Assembly (NCBI RefSeq): GCF_030813795.1
Contig: NZ_JAUSUX010000008.1
Span: 1 to 64,000, forward strand
Source of the DNA: Desulfofundulus luciae
GTDB lineage: Bacteria > Bacillota > Desulfotomaculia > Desulfotomaculales > Desulfovirgulaceae
Length of the DNA stretch: 64,000 nucleotides
Direction of reading: 5' to 3'
This document shows, piece by piece, positions 25,988-34,727 of the stretch (within the stretch, counting starts at the first letter, position 1; each line of letters starts with the position of its first letter). Made by a program: the position numbers and the translations under genes. The notes under the pieces were generated by a model that saw only the letters and a list, made by a program, of their open reading frames with translations, had not been told where the DNA came from and did not search any database.

Positions 25988-27481
25988 CTAAACAAGGCCC
26001 AGCCAGTGCCAGTAGGTTTTTGCGAAAACAAGGGTGATCAGCATCAGGACTACGATCAATGGTGCGCCGGTGAGCAGCATTTCCCTGGCAGAAAAGGTCT
26101 CGGTGGAGTAAGCGATCATAGACATGGGAGTATTCACTGGCAGCAAGACGGAATATTGGATCGCATAATAGAACATAAGGGTGCAGCCCCACACCGTTAC
26201 ACCGTGGGACCGGGCAAAGCTTTCGGCAAATCCTATGGCCACCGGGACCAGGGCGGCCACCGCTGCCGCCCTGGCCGAAAAGACAAGCGACATCAGTGAA
26301 AAAAAGACCACCGATACGGCTACAATGGGGAGCAGGCTTAGTTTTTGCAGGTTGAGCAGGCTAATGGTGTTCTGGGCCATCCAGGAGGCAGCGCCGCTTT
26401 TTAACAGCCACTGTCCCAGGGAGATGGCGGCGCCGAAAAGAAACAGGATACCCCAGTTGATGTTCTTGACCAGCCGGTCCCAGGTGGTAATGTTGTTAAA
26501 GGGCAGGAACAGGGTCATCACTGCCAAAACCGAAACCGTACTGCTGTCTATGTTGTGTAGCTTGTGTTCGCTGGCCCAGAGCGCAGTGGTGGCCAGCATA
26601 ATGGCCGCCAGTTTCAGTTCCCGGGCCGACACGGGGCCCATGGCCGCCAGTTTTTGCCTGATTAGTGCGATTTCGCCGGGCAGTTTTTTGGTGGGGAACC
26701 TTGAACAAATCAGGATATACAATACCAGGCCGGCGACGATGGAAAAGGGCATTCCGTAAATGGTCCAGGACAACCACTTGACCGGGTATCCAGCTTCCGC
26801 CAGGTAGTTCGCAGTTTGTATGGTGGGCGCCCCCGATGTCTGTATGCCCAGGCCGGCAATGCCCGTGCCGAATGCCACGATGAGCATGACCGCCTTGGCG
26901 AAGTTGTCGCTTTTGTCTATCCTGTATATCTCCATGATGCTTAGCCCGACGGTGCACATTAAAGCCGCGTTGGCCGCCTGGGCCGGAATAAAGATGCTTG
27001 TCAGGTAGGACATCAGCAGCATTCCCAGCAGGATGTTTTTCGGCTTGGGGCCGGCGGCCAGCAGAATCCAGTAGGCGATGCGCTCGCCCAGGCCGCTCTC
27101 CTTAACCGCCGAAGCCAGGATGAGAGCCGCGGTTACCAATATCCAGGCCTCCGAACCAAACCCGCTCAAAGACATGGCCAGTGCTTCCCTGGTACCGATG
27201 GGTTTTCCGTTGCCTGCCGGGTCGGGACAGTCCGCCAGGGCCAGGGTGAATATCCCTATCAGGTAAAAGGCGCTGGTGGAGTAATCCACCGATTCGGTTA
27301 CCCAGATAATTAGCATGCTTGCCAGCACGGCGGTCAGCCTAGCCCCCAGCGGGCTTATGGTGTCCGGAAACTGCACGTTGATAAGAATAAGGAACGCCAG
27401 CGACGATACGTAAATTCCAACGTATCTCCTGTCGAAAAGCCTTATTAACGGACCAGGCAATTTTAAAGTTAAATAGACCAT
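25988..27481 (-). CDS. DASS/SLC13-family anion symporter
   Basis: The 497-residue protein has about 12 hydrophobic segments with SLC13-type features: an N-terminal LSPLGARLTAVLASMLIIWVTE-like entry, MSYLTSIFIPAQAANAALMCTV, a GTGIAGLGIQTSGAPT stretch, and LLPVNTPMSMIAYSTETFSAREMLLTGAPL near the C-terminus. These are the two substrate- and cation-binding hairpin regions of the family. It should cotransport Na+ with di- or tricarboxylates or sulfonates. Convergence with the fum-sdh operon suggests C4-dicarboxylate uptake. The ATG at 27481 is preferred over 27487 because AAAGGAGG ends six bases before it and abuts the other ATG. Confidence 0.8.
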   Translation of the reverse strand: MVYLTLKLPGPLIRLFDRRYVGIYVSSLAFLILINVQFPDTISPLGARLTAVLASMLIIWVTESVDYSTSAFYLIGIFTLALADCPDPAGNGKPIGTREALAMSLSGFGSEAWILVTAALILASAVKESGLGERIAYWILLAAGPKPKNILLGMLLMSYLTSIFIPAQAANAALMCTVGLSIMEIYRIDKSDNFAKAVMLIVAFGTGIAGLGIQTSGAPTIQTANYLAEAGYPVKWLSWTIYGMPFSIVAGLVLYILICSRFPTKKLPGEIALIRQKLAAMGPVSARELKLAAIMLATTALWASEHKLHNIDSSTVSVLAVMTLFLPFNNITTWDRLVKNINWGILFLFGAAISLGQWLLKSGAASWMAQNTISLLNLQKLSLLPIVAVSVVFFSLMSLVFSARAAAVAALVPVAIGFAESFARSHGVTVWGCTLMFYYAIQYSVLLPVNTPMSMIAYSTETFSAREMLLTGAPLIVVLMLITLVFAKTYWHWLGLV

Positions 27482-27802
27482 GATCATCCTCCTTTAGTTA
27501 ATATTAACATATACAGTATATAGTGGCAATAATTGAACAGGAAGCCGGTTATCTTTTGCTGAACAACGCTCAGTATGCCAGCCACGTAGCATGTTTCCCG
27601 GAGTCGCCCCGACGGGACTTTTACTTAACCACGTGCGGGGTGGCCGTCAAGGCCGCCTGGATAATTAAGAAAAGATTATCGCCCAACATGGCAGAAAAGT
27701 GCTATGGTAAATATTGTTATTTCGGGTTGCCGTTTGCTTATAAATCGGGGGGGTTTAAAAAATCCTACAGTATCTTGATTTTATCCCCGAATGACCTGGC
27801 TC
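27482..27802. other. Intergenic stretch without a supported gene
   Basis: A 124-codon plus-strand frame spans 27523-27897, but it has no ribosome-binding site, no recognisable domain and an amino-acid make-up unlike its neighbours, and it runs through the nadA promoter. I therefore treat this stretch as non-coding. Confidence 0.5.
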
Positions 27803-27851
27803 TTGACAATTCTCAACGCCTGTGGTTAGAATTATCTCATGATTGTAGACA
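27803..27851 (+). promoter_or_regulatory. Promoter of nadABC with possible repressor site
   Basis: TTGACA (27803-27808) and TAGAAT (27827-27832) are 18 bases apart. The palindrome TGTAGACA lies at 27844-27851, close to the expected start of transcription. It could be a site for an NAD-pathway repressor such as NiaR, but the match to that operator is weak. Confidence 0.5.
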
Positions 27852-27950
27852 CTTTCGGTTGCTTTTTGCGGTTATTTTTCCGTGGGCGCCATGGTAGGAT
27901 GTGGTTTTTGCTCTGAATAGTCATGGTTGAAATGGTTAAGGAGTGAAACT

Positions 27951-28874
27951 ATGTCTAATGAAGATAAAATTCGTTACTTATCTGAAGAAATTAAACGATT
28001 GAAAAAAGAACGACGGGCTGTAATTTTAAGCCACGTCTATCAGCGCCCGGAGGTACAGGAAATTGCCGATTTTGTGGGGGATTCCCTGGGACTGTCCCAG
28101 CAGGCCGCCAAAACCGACGCGGAAGTCATTGTTTTTTGCGGCGTCCACTTCATGGCCGAAAGTGCGGCCATTTTGTCGCCCGACAAAATTGTGCTCCTGC
28201 CCGAGATCAAAGCCGGCTGTCCCATGGCCGATATGGTGACCGTGGAAGCCCTGAGGGAGAGGAAAAAAGAAATCCCCGGGGCCACAGTGGTCTGTTACGT
28301 GAATACCTCGGCTGCCGTTAAGGCCGAAAGCGATGTGTGCTGCACAAGTGCCAATGCGGTGAAGATCGTTTCCTCACTGCCGGAGGACCGGCCGGTACTT
28401 TTCATCCCCGACGAGAACCTGGGGCAATACGTGGCCAGGCAGACGGGGCGGAAAATTCACCTCTGGGAAGGTTATTGTAACACCCACGACAAGCTGTTTG
28501 CTGAAGATGTGCTGGCCGCCAGGGAAGCCCACCCCAACGCCCTGGTACTGGTTCACCCGGAATGCCGCCCGGAAGTGATTGACCTGGCTGATGCCGTGGC
28601 CAGCACCACGGGTATGATCCGCTTTGCCCGGGAAAGTGACGCCAGGGAATTTATTGTTTGTACGGAAGCTGGTATTTTACACCAGTTCCGCAAACAATGC
28701 CCGGACAAGGAGTTTTACCTGGCTTCCGATAAGTTAATTTGTCCAAACATGAAGGCCACCACCCTGGAGAAGGTGCACCGGGCACTGGTTACCCTGGAGC
28801 CGCGGGTGACGGTACCGCCGGAGATCCGGGAAAGAGCACTGCGTTCCCTGGAACGGATGCTGGCGGTGACCTGA
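27951..28874 (+). CDS. nadA: Quinolinate synthase A
   Basis: NadA condenses iminoaspartate with dihydroxyacetone phosphate to quinolinate using a [4Fe-4S] cluster. The 307-residue protein has the three-fold repeat architecture. Conserved stretches are [48 protein letters not shown] (cluster Cys), [24 protein letters not shown] (cluster Cys) and [10 protein letters not shown] (cluster Cys). The ATG at 27951 follows AAGGAG; an in-frame ATG 24 bases upstream contains that site. It heads the operon nadA-nadB-nadC. The enzyme is oxygen-sensitive, consistent with an anaerobe. Confidence 0.95.
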   Translation: MSNEDKIRYLSEEIKRLKKERRAVILSHVYQRPEVQEIADFVGDSLGLSQQAAKTDAEVIVFCGVHFMAESAAILSPDKIVLLPEIKAGCPMADMVTVEALRERKKEIPGATVVCYVNTSAAVKAESDVCCTSANAVKIVSSLPEDRPVLFIPDENLGQYVARQTGRKIHLWEGYCNTHDKLFAEDVLAAREAHPNALVLVHPECRPEVIDLADAVASTTGMIRFARESDAREFIVCTEAGILHQFRKQCPDKEFYLASDKLICPNMKATTLEKVHRALVTLEPRVTVPPEIRERALRSLERMLAVT

Positions 28875-28895
28875 TTCCACAGGAGGGATCTACAA

Positions 28896-30476
28896 TTGAC
28901 CGGCAGATATCTGGTCAACTTCGATACCCGGCAGCTGCCCCAGGAAAATTGGGACTATGTAATCCTGGGCAGTGGCATAGCCGGGTTGTATACTGCGTAC
29001 GCAGCCAGCCGTCTTAACCGGCGGGTGGTGGTGCTGACCAAGTACACCATGGAGGATAGCAACACCGATAAGGCCCAGGGAGGTATTGCCGCCGCCCTGG
29101 GTCATTCCGATTCTCCGGCCCTGCATCTAAAGGATACCCTGGCCGCCGGGGCGGGGCTTTGTGATCCCGAGGCGGTGAGTGTGCTGGTCAATGAGGGCCC
29201 CGACAGGGTGCGGGAATTGATTGACATGGGGGCACAGTTCGACCGGGAAAACGGTCAACTGGCCCTTACCCGGGAAGGGGCCCACAGCCGGAGGCGCATT
29301 CTCCATGCCGCCGGGGATGCCACCGGGGCGGAAATCCAGCGGGTGCTTTCCGGGCAGGCACGCCTGGCTCCAAACATTGATGTGCGGGAAAACCATTTTG
29401 CGGTGGACCTTCTGGTACAGGATAACATCTGTTACGGCGTGCTCGCCCTGGACGGTTCCTCGGGGGAGCTCAAGGTCTTCTGGGGCAGGGCGGTAGTGCT
29501 GGCCACCGGCGGGCTGGGCCAGCTTTTTGAACACAGTACCAATCCCGCGGTGGCCACGGGGGACGGTATTGCCATGGCCTGGCGGGCCGGCGCGGAAGTT
29601 ATGGATATGGAGTTCATTCAATTCCACCCCACCGTCTTGAGCCTTCCCGGAGCACCTCCCTTTCTCATTTCCGAAGCCGTGCGGGGCGAGGGAGCTTACC
29701 TGCGGAATCGTTACGGGGAACGGTTTATGCCCCGTTATCACGAACTGGCGGAGCTGGCCCCCCGGGACGTGGTGGTGCGGGCCATGCTCAAGGAGATGGG
29801 CAGTACCGCATCAGACAGGGTTTTCCTCGATCTTTCCCACCTGGACCCGGCCATGGTCCAGCAGCGCTTCCCCACCATCAGCCGCACCTGCGCCTCTTAC
29901 GGGCTGGACGTCACCAAAGACCCCATTCCCGTGGCTCCGGCGGCCCACTACATGATGGGGGGAGTAAAAACCAACCTTTATGGGGAAACCAGTATTGAAG
30001 GGCTTTACGCCTGCGGCGAGGTAGCCTGCCAGGGAGTACACGGCGCCAACCGCCTGGCCAGCAATTCCCTGCTGGACGGTCTGGTTTTCGGAGGCCGTAT
30101 TGTGGAGCGGGTAAACAGCCTGCCCCCGCGACGCCATGGGCATCCGGAATTCTGCTACCGGGAGCTGGCTGATGCCCCTGAAGTGGATGCAGCTCGTTTG
30201 CGTCAGGAAATACAAAGTGTGATGGGGAAATATGTGGGGCCCGTCCGTACGGCGGAAGGGCTGGAAAAGGCCCTGGCTTTCTTTGAGGATTGGTCTTATC
30301 TGGCCGGATACCAGGCCCGGAGCATAGAGGAAATGGAAGTGTGGAATATGCTCGCGGTCGGGCAGCTGGTTGCCCAGGCAGCGCTGATCCGTACGGAAAG
30401 CCGGGGAGGCCATTATCGTTTGGATTACCCCCAACCCCGGGACTTGTGGCTGAAGCATGTTATCCTGCGCCGCTAA
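28896..30476 (+). CDS. nadB: L-aspartate oxidase
   Basis: NadB oxidises L-aspartate to iminoaspartate, the substrate of NadA; in anaerobes fumarate can be the electron acceptor. The 526-residue flavoprotein has an FAD motif (DYVILGSGIAGLYTAYAAS, near residue 20), DSNTDKAQGGIAAALG (the non-covalent flavin version), REGAHSRRRILHAAGDATG, IQFHPTVLSLPGAP and CQGVHGANRLASNSLLDGLVFG. It is homologous to the SdhA at 24100. The TTG at 28896 follows ACAGGAGGG; no ATG is suitably placed. It begins 21 bases after nadA. Confidence 0.95.
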   Translation: MTGRYLVNFDTRQLPQENWDYVILGSGIAGLYTAYAASRLNRRVVVLTKYTMEDSNTDKAQGGIAAALGHSDSPALHLKDTLAAGAGLCDPEAVSVLVNEGPDRVRELIDMGAQFDRENGQLALTREGAHSRRRILHAAGDATGAEIQRVLSGQARLAPNIDVRENHFAVDLLVQDNICYGVLALDGSSGELKVFWGRAVVLATGGLGQLFEHSTNPAVATGDGIAMAWRAGAEVMDMEFIQFHPTVLSLPGAPPFLISEAVRGEGAYLRNRYGERFMPRYHELAELAPRDVVVRAMLKEMGSTASDRVFLDLSHLDPAMVQQRFPTISRTCASYGLDVTKDPIPVAPAAHYMMGGVKTNLYGETSIEGLYACGEVACQGVHGANRLASNSLLDGLVFGGRIVERVNSLPPRRHGHPEFCYRELADAPEVDAARLRQEIQSVMGKYVGPVRTAEGLEKALAFFEDWSYLAGYQARSIEEMEVWNMLAVGQLVAQAALIRTESRGGHYRLDYPQPRDLWLKHVILRR

Positions 30477-30553
30477 GAGGTTTGGTTCATGCTTTGACCA
30501 GGCAATTGAGTTGCAGTCCCTTATTACATCCTTAAATTATAGGGGGATGAGAC

Positions 30554-31399
30554 ATGCAGAACATCGTTCTAGAAGATCTGATCGACCGGGTGCTCAAGGA
30601 GGATATAGGCACCGGCGATGTGACCACCAGCAGCATCGTACCACCGGATTACACCACCATCGGGTTTATTCATGCCAAAGAACCGGGAGTGGTGGCCGGC
30701 CTGCCCGTGGCCGGGGCCGTTTTCCGCCGGCTTTCACCGGACATCTCCTTTCAAATTCGGGTGCGGGAGGGGGAAAGGGTCCAGGCAGGACAGCTCCTGG
30801 CCCGGGTGGAGGGGGAGGCCCGGGCCATTTTGAGCGGTGAGCGGGTGGCCCTGAACCTTCTGCAGCGCATGTCGGGCATTGCCACCTATACCGCCCGGCT
30901 GGTGGAGCTCATCCGGGATTTCAAGGCCAAGATAGTGGACACGCGTAAGACTACCCCCGGTCTGCGTATCCTGGAAAAATACGCCGTGCGGGTGGGGGGA
31001 GCCCTGAACCACCGCTTTGGCCTGTATGACGCCGTTTTGATCAAGGATAACCACATCAAGGTGGCCGGGAGTATCACCCGGGCGGTGGAGCTGGCCAGGG
31101 CCAACATACCCCATACCATGAAGGTGGAGGTTGAGGTTGAAGATTTGACCGGGGTAGAAGAGGCCCTTGCCGCCGGGGCCGACATCATCATGCTGGATAA
31201 CATGGATATTCCCACCATGACCCGGGCGGTGGAGCTCGCAGCCGGCCGGGCTTACCTGGAGGCATCGGGAAGGATTAACGAGCAGAACATTGTGGAGGTT
31301 GCCCGCACGGGAGTGGATTTCATTTCCCTGGGTGCGCTTACCCATTCCGCCCGCTCGCTGGACATCAGCCTGGATGTAGGAGAAATGAAGCCCCTGTAG
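30554..31399 (+). CDS. nadC: Nicotinate-nucleotide pyrophosphorylase (carboxylating)
   Basis: NadC converts quinolinate and PRPP to nicotinate mononucleotide, CO2 and pyrophosphate. The 281-residue length is typical. Key stretches are EDIGTGDVTTSSIV, ARVEGEARAILSGERVALNLLQRMSGIAT, VDTRKTTPGLRILEKYAVRVGGALNHRFGLYDAVLIKDNH (quinolinate-binding Arg, Lys and His) and EVEVEDL. The ATG at 30554 has GGGG upstream. It is the last nad gene, separated from nadB by 77 bases without a terminator. Confidence 0.95.
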   Translation: MQNIVLEDLIDRVLKEDIGTGDVTTSSIVPPDYTTIGFIHAKEPGVVAGLPVAGAVFRRLSPDISFQIRVREGERVQAGQLLARVEGEARAILSGERVALNLLQRMSGIATYTARLVELIRDFKAKIVDTRKTTPGLRILEKYAVRVGGALNHRFGLYDAVLIKDNHIKVAGSITRAVELARANIPHTMKVEVEVEDLTGVEEALAAGADIIMLDNMDIPTMTRAVELAAGRAYLEASGRINEQNIVEVARTGVDFISLGALTHSARSLDISLDVGEMKPL

Positions 31400-31419
31400 A
31401 ATAACTGCAAAAATGAAAA

Positions 31420-31468
31420 GGGCGGCGCCCGCCCGTTGCACCGGGCAGACAGGGGACGACCGCCGCCC
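31420..31468 (+). other. Hairpin between nadC and the GntR gene
   Basis: GGGCGGCG (31420-31427) pairs with CGCCGCCC (31461-31468), with a further GC-rich stem possible inside. No T-run follows. It may weaken read-through from nadC. Confidence 0.45.
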
Positions 31469-31512
31469 GGATAGTTTGGTGACCCTTTCAGAAAACGGTA
31501 AAAGGCGGGGAG

Positions 31513-32226
31513 GTGGGGGCTGTGTACGATGCCTTAAAACCAATAAAGCCCAGGAAAATTTACGAGGAAATAATTGATCAGGTGAAGCAATTAATTGCCG
31601 AAGGGGTATTAAATCCCGGGGATAAGCTGATCTCGGAGAAGGAGCTGGCCGAAAAACTCCAGGTGGGCCGTTCGGCGGTACGGGAAGCCTTCCGTGCCCT
31701 GGAAGCCATGGGAATACTGGAAATACGGCCGGGTGAGGGCACCTTTGTGCGGCGGGTGGAACCCCAGGCTCTGATCAACGTTCTCTCGCTGGTATTAATA
31801 ATGGACCGGGACACCACGGAAGAACTGATGGAATTGCGCAAGATACTGGAGGTAGAGTCGGCGGGCCTGGCCGCTTTGAGGCATACCCCGGAGGAACTGG
31901 CCCTTATGGAGGAGGCCCTGGCCCAGATGGAGGCCGATATTAAAGCCGGGGACCTGGGGGAAAAGGCCGACTGGAAATTCCACTATGCCATAGCGGAAGC
32001 CACCCACAATTCCCTGCTGGTAGAACTGATGAACACCATTGCCGGCACCATGCAGAGAGTGCTGCGTACGGCCCGCATGCAGCTTTATATGACGCCCGGT
32101 ACGCCCCAGCGCTTGTTAAACGAGCATAAAGCCATTTTCCTGGCCATTAAAGAAGGCCGGGATCAGGACGCCCGCCGGGCCATGTTCGACCACCTGGACA
32201 AGGTGGAAAAAGGCCTGCGCATTTAA
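31513..32226 (+). CDS. FadR-subfamily GntR transcriptional regulator
   Basis: The 237-residue protein has an N-terminal GntR winged helix (IYEEIIDQVKQLIAEGVLNPGDKLISEKELAEKLQVGRSAVREAFRALEAMGILEIRPGEGTFV) and an FCD domain. The FCD domain carries RKILEVESAGLAA, the metal-type DWKFHYAIAEATHN (His near residue 157) and NEHKAIFLAI (His near 200). It should bind an organic acid and control a nearby or distant operon. The target is unclear: nadABC upstream is transcribed towards it, and the downstream region is decayed. The GTG at 31513 follows GGGGAGG. Confidence 0.8.
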   Translation: MGAVYDALKPIKPRKIYEEIIDQVKQLIAEGVLNPGDKLISEKELAEKLQVGRSAVREAFRALEAMGILEIRPGEGTFVRRVEPQALINVLSLVLIMDRDTTEELMELRKILEVESAGLAALRHTPEELALMEEALAQMEADIKAGDLGEKADWKFHYAIAEATHNSLLVELMNTIAGTMQRVLRTARMQLYMTPGTPQRLLNEHKAIFLAIKEGRDQDARRAMFDHLDKVEKGLRI

Positions 32227-32230
32227 GTAC

Positions 32231-32263
32231 GGTGCCAGGCACTTAACTTATTAACTTATCGAG
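32231..32263 (+). repeat. 33-bp direct repeat, copy 1
   Basis: The sequence begins GGTGCCAGGCACTTAACTTA and ends TTATCGAG. An identical copy in the same orientation lies at 34117-34149, and similarity continues 13-14 bases further with one indel. GTGCCAGGCAC within it is palindromic, like the head of REP-type elements. The two copies bracket the sdpR-sdpI pair. Confidence 0.85.
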
Positions 32264-32278
32264 CTCCCCGGCCCCGCC

Positions 32279-32434
32279 TCATGTCCTGTGGAAACTGGCC
32301 GGCGGGTTAAGGAACCTGAGCCGGGACGAATTCAGGCAGTTTGCCGCCTGGCTGGGTGCCCGGCGATTTTTTACGGCACCACCATAGCCGGCGCAGCCGC
32401 CCTGTTGGGTCTGCCGCGCTTCTGCCCCTGCAGC
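32279..32434 (+). pseudogene. Possible frameshifted remnant of a small membrane protein
   Basis: Reading one frame gives WKLAGGLRNLSRDEFRQF followed by AAWLGARRFF. After a one- or two-base frameshift at the run of T near 32370 the next frame reads FYGTTIAGAAALLGLPRF to a stop. Together they look like a hydrophilic helix followed by a transmembrane helix. No start or ribosome-binding site is present. It could be the tail of an SdpI- or DUF3784-like protein. Evidence is weak. Confidence 0.3.
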
Positions 32435-32712
32435 ACTTGAGCGTGGTGAAGGCAGGAGAGATGCTTGTGGCCGGATCAGAAAAGCTGCACCCGGCGGAGC
32501 GTCCGCGTCGAGAAGAGCGGCCGGTCGAGAGGCCGACGCGCTTACCTAAGTACCATAAACCGCGAACCGCCGAATTCGGAATGCTACTCCTGCGGGGCAG
32601 GTTTAGTATTGCAATTGTCTCTGCGGTATGGTAGAGTGGTGTTAGTGGATAGTTAGATGTTTTTCTAAATATCTAAATATAAATAGCCGTTTGCGCGGCT
32701 GGCAGGTGGACA

Positions 32713-33099
32713 ATGATGTTAAGTTTGGTTTTCAAAGCCCTGGCGGACGAAACGCGACGGGAAATCCTGCGGCTCCTGCGGGAAGGCGACCGCACGGCGG
32801 GGGAAATCGCCGGACGGTTCGACCTGACCAAGCCGACCATCTCCCACCACCTGGGCGTGCTCAAGCAGGCCAACCTGGTGCAGGACTACCGGAAGGGCCA
32901 GCACATTTACTACTCCCTGAACACGACCGTTTTCCAGGAGACGGCGGCCTGGTTTCTGGCGGTTATGGAGGGGAGGGGGCGAAAGGAGGCGGGTAAGGCG
33001 GTCGGGAAGCGGAAAGCCGGTAGGGATGAACGGGAGGGTGGTAAAGCGTGCGGAAAGAGAATAAAAGCGAAGGTTATTCCCTCAACTGGAAGACCTTAA
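32713..33099 (+). CDS. sdpR: SdpR-type ArsR-family repressor
   Basis: The 128-residue protein has a complete ArsR-like winged helix in its first 85 residues (FKALADETRREILRLLREGDRTAGEIAGRFDLTKPTISHHLGVLKQANLVQDYRKGQHIYYSLNTTVF). A Lys/Arg/Gly-rich tail follows. It matches the autorepressor SdpR, which in Bacillus is sequestered by the membrane protein SdpI when the SdpC toxin is present. The following gene encodes SdpI and overlaps by 52 bases. No sdpC toxin gene is seen here. The ATG at 32713 follows GCAGGTGG. The tail past residue 95 is unlike SdpR and may result from the overlap. Confidence 0.8.
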   Translation: MMLSLVFKALADETRREILRLLREGDRTAGEIAGRFDLTKPTISHHLGVLKQANLVQDYRKGQHIYYSLNTTVFQETAAWFLAVMEGRGRKEAGKAVGKRKAGRDEREGGKACGKRIKAKVIPSTGRP

Positions 33100-33731
33100 A
33101 GCCGGACTGGCCGCTGTGGGTAATCCTGGCGGGGCTCATTATTGCGGGATTTTTCCTTTACCCTATGCTTCCAGAGCAGGTGCCCGTTCACTGGAACATC
33201 CGGGGCGAGGTGGACCGCTACGGCTCGCGGGCCTATGGGGCCTTCTTCGCACCGCTTTTGACTTGCGGCCTTTACGCGCTGATGCTGGTGATGCCCTTGG
33301 TCGACCCGTGGCGCGAGAATTACGCCCGTTTTGATGGTGTTTACCGGTTGCTGCGCTGGAGCCTGGTGCTCTTTATGGCCGGCATTTACGCTGCGGCTAC
33401 GGCGGCAGCCCTCGGGTACGGCTTGGATATAGGCCTGTTGGTTAAAGGCGGCGTTGCTCTCCTCTTTGTCGTCGTTGGCAATGTTATGGGACAGGTACAA
33501 CCCAATTTCTTTGTCGGCATCCGGACACCCTGGACCCTGGCCAGCACGGAGGTCTGGCGGCGCACCCACCGCCTCGCGGCCAAAGTGTGGGTGCTGGGCG
33601 GTCTGATCTGTCTCGTTCTGGCACCGGTGCGTTCGCCCGCAGGCGCGTACGTGTTTTTCGCGTGCGTGGCCGTGATGGGGCTGGCGCCGGTGATCTACTC
33701 GTACGCTATTTTCAGGCGGCTGAGGAACTAG
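33048..33731 (+). CDS. sdpI: SdpI-family immunity/signal membrane protein
   Basis: The 227-residue protein has about six hydrophobic helices. Its N-terminal DUF1648 segment (YPMLPEQVPVHWNIRGEVDRYGSR, near residues 35-60) and C-terminal SdpI stretch (VMGQVQPNFFVGIRTPWTLASTEVWRRTHRLAAK) are the two family signatures. In Bacillus SdpI protects against the SdpC toxin and captures SdpR at the membrane. The GTG at 33048 lies inside the end of sdpR, with GGGAGGGTGG upstream. Without sdpC nearby, it may give immunity against other cells or sense envelope stress. Confidence 0.85.
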   Translation: MRKENKSEGYSLNWKTLKPDWPLWVILAGLIIAGFFLYPMLPEQVPVHWNIRGEVDRYGSRAYGAFFAPLLTCGLYALMLVMPLVDPWRENYARFDGVYRLLRWSLVLFMAGIYAAATAAALGYGLDIGLLVKGGVALLFVVVGNVMGQVQPNFFVGIRTPWTLASTEVWRRTHRLAAKVWVLGGLICLVLAPVRSPAGAYVFFACVAVMGLAPVIYSYAIFRRLRN

Positions 33732-33795
33732 TCTCTCTTGCCGGGAAGGATGAGTGGCCGGCGGCGAATAGGGCGGGCGGTGGTGGATTGCTGGT

Positions 33796-34032
33796 CTAAA
33801 GTTCCAATAACTTCTCTTTGTCCCTTATGAGCCCAACTGTCTCGTGTGCGTTACTGGTCATATCGATAATGCGGGCATACAGTAGTTCGTCTTTTAGCTC
33901 AGAGTATGGCTTGTGGTAAGTCAGGGATACATCTCGACTTGTGAACAGGGCTTGCCAGATAAGACCACCTAGTAATACCAGGACCAAAACTGCTATCCTA
34001 GCAAACAGGCGTTTCTTAGAAATGGCAATCAC
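33796..34032 (-). CDS. Small single-pass membrane protein of unknown function
   Basis: The ORF encodes about 78 residues: a basic start (ISKKRLFAR), one hydrophobic helix (IAVLVLVLLGGLIWQALF) and a hydrophilic tail (SYHKPYSELKDELLYARIIDMTSNAHETVGLIRDKEKLLEL). The orientation suggests a short cytoplasmic N-terminus. A GTG at 34032 abuts AAGGGAG, so an ATT a few codons later is a possible start; a longer frame running to 34128 would be read through the 42-bp repeat and is unlikely. I do not recognise the family. Confidence 0.45.
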   Translation of the reverse strand: MIAISKKRLFARIAVLVLVLLGGLIWQALFTSRDVSLTYHKPYSELKDELLYARIIDMTSNAHETVGLIRDKEKLLEL

Positions 34033-34060
34033 CCTCCCTTCACTACATTTAATCCACCAG

Positions 34061-34102
34061 GGGAAAGCAGGTTTACCGGGATGGCAGGGATGGGGGTCAA
34101 GG
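34061..34102 (+). repeat. 42-bp repeat, copy 1
   Basis: The sequence starts GGGAAAGCAGGTTTACCGGG and continues with ATGGCAGGGATGGGGGTCAAGG. A near-identical copy in the same orientation is at 36786-36827, about 2.7 kb downstream. No ORF function is evident. Confidence 0.85.
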
Positions 34103-34116
34103 AGTGGTCCAGCAGT

Positions 34117-34149
34117 GGTGCCAGGCACTTAACTTATTAACTTATCGAG
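34117..34149 (+). repeat. 33-bp direct repeat, copy 2
   Basis: Identical to 32231-32263 (begins GGTGCCAGGCACTTAACTTA). With copy 1 it brackets sdpR, sdpI and the small membrane gene. Confidence 0.85.
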
Positions 34150-34236
34150 CCCCCGGTCCCGCACCGGCGAGGTTTTTTCTTCTCACTGCTGGTACACGTT
34201 TCAGTATCCGGTTCAGTTCCGCCTCAATAAAGGTTT

Positions 34237-34696
34237 GGAGAATTCACGGGACAATCAAAACGGTAGTGTTAGGGCTTTTGGCTACAAGCCTCAGGGTGTT
34301 TGTTGTCCTAAAATTGACCTGGCCCTGGTGGTTGCTGGTTTTTCCAGGGTTGCTGGTGGTTTTGTACGGGGTGCTGGAAATCGGTGTACTTCCCAATCTT
34401 CGCTGGCGAAGGTGGCGGTACCAGATCAGTGATAGGTCGTATTAACGGCGGTTTCCGTTAAGGGTGTCGAACTGCTCAGGCAGTCTCTGCTGGTTGATCG
34501 GGAGCCGGCAGGCAGCAATCCGGCTACGGCTTCCGCAAGCGTTAATATTGAATTGGCTTCGGGGGCTGGTTTTGGCCTGGCCCATGTGAATAAAATTGAC
34601 GGGGAAAAGCTGCTGAACTGGGTAGGGCCGAAGGGGGGTATCAGCAGGTCAGACTTGCCTTACTTAACCTTTTGCCATGTTGTAAAACGCCTTTAA
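34237..34696 (+). pseudogene. Broken bacterial PH-domain (YdbS/bPH2-like) membrane protein gene
   Basis: One frame gives two hydrophobic helices followed by LPNLRWRRWRYQISD (to about 34440), the usual helix pair and start of a bPH2 domain. The frame then stops. A second frame (about 34460-34696) gives VELLRQSLLVDRE, then a SASVNIELASGAGFGLAHVN stretch and GEKLLNWVG, which resembles the later strands and the LLNWI-type end of the same domain. A piece between them seems lost. No ribosome-binding site precedes the first part. The assignment to bPH2 is by pattern only. Confidence 0.45.
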
Positions 34697-34727
34697 TTTC
34701 TATACTATTGAAAGCGGAGGGGCGTTC

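Noticed and set aside
27523-27897. A 124-codon plus-strand frame upstream of nadA
   Set aside because: It has no ribosome-binding site, unusual composition and no recognisable domain, and it covers a good nadA promoter.
34104-34445. An intact 113-residue membrane protein
   Set aside because: Its first third is read through the 33-bp repeat; only the later helices look real, so it is listed as a pseudogene.
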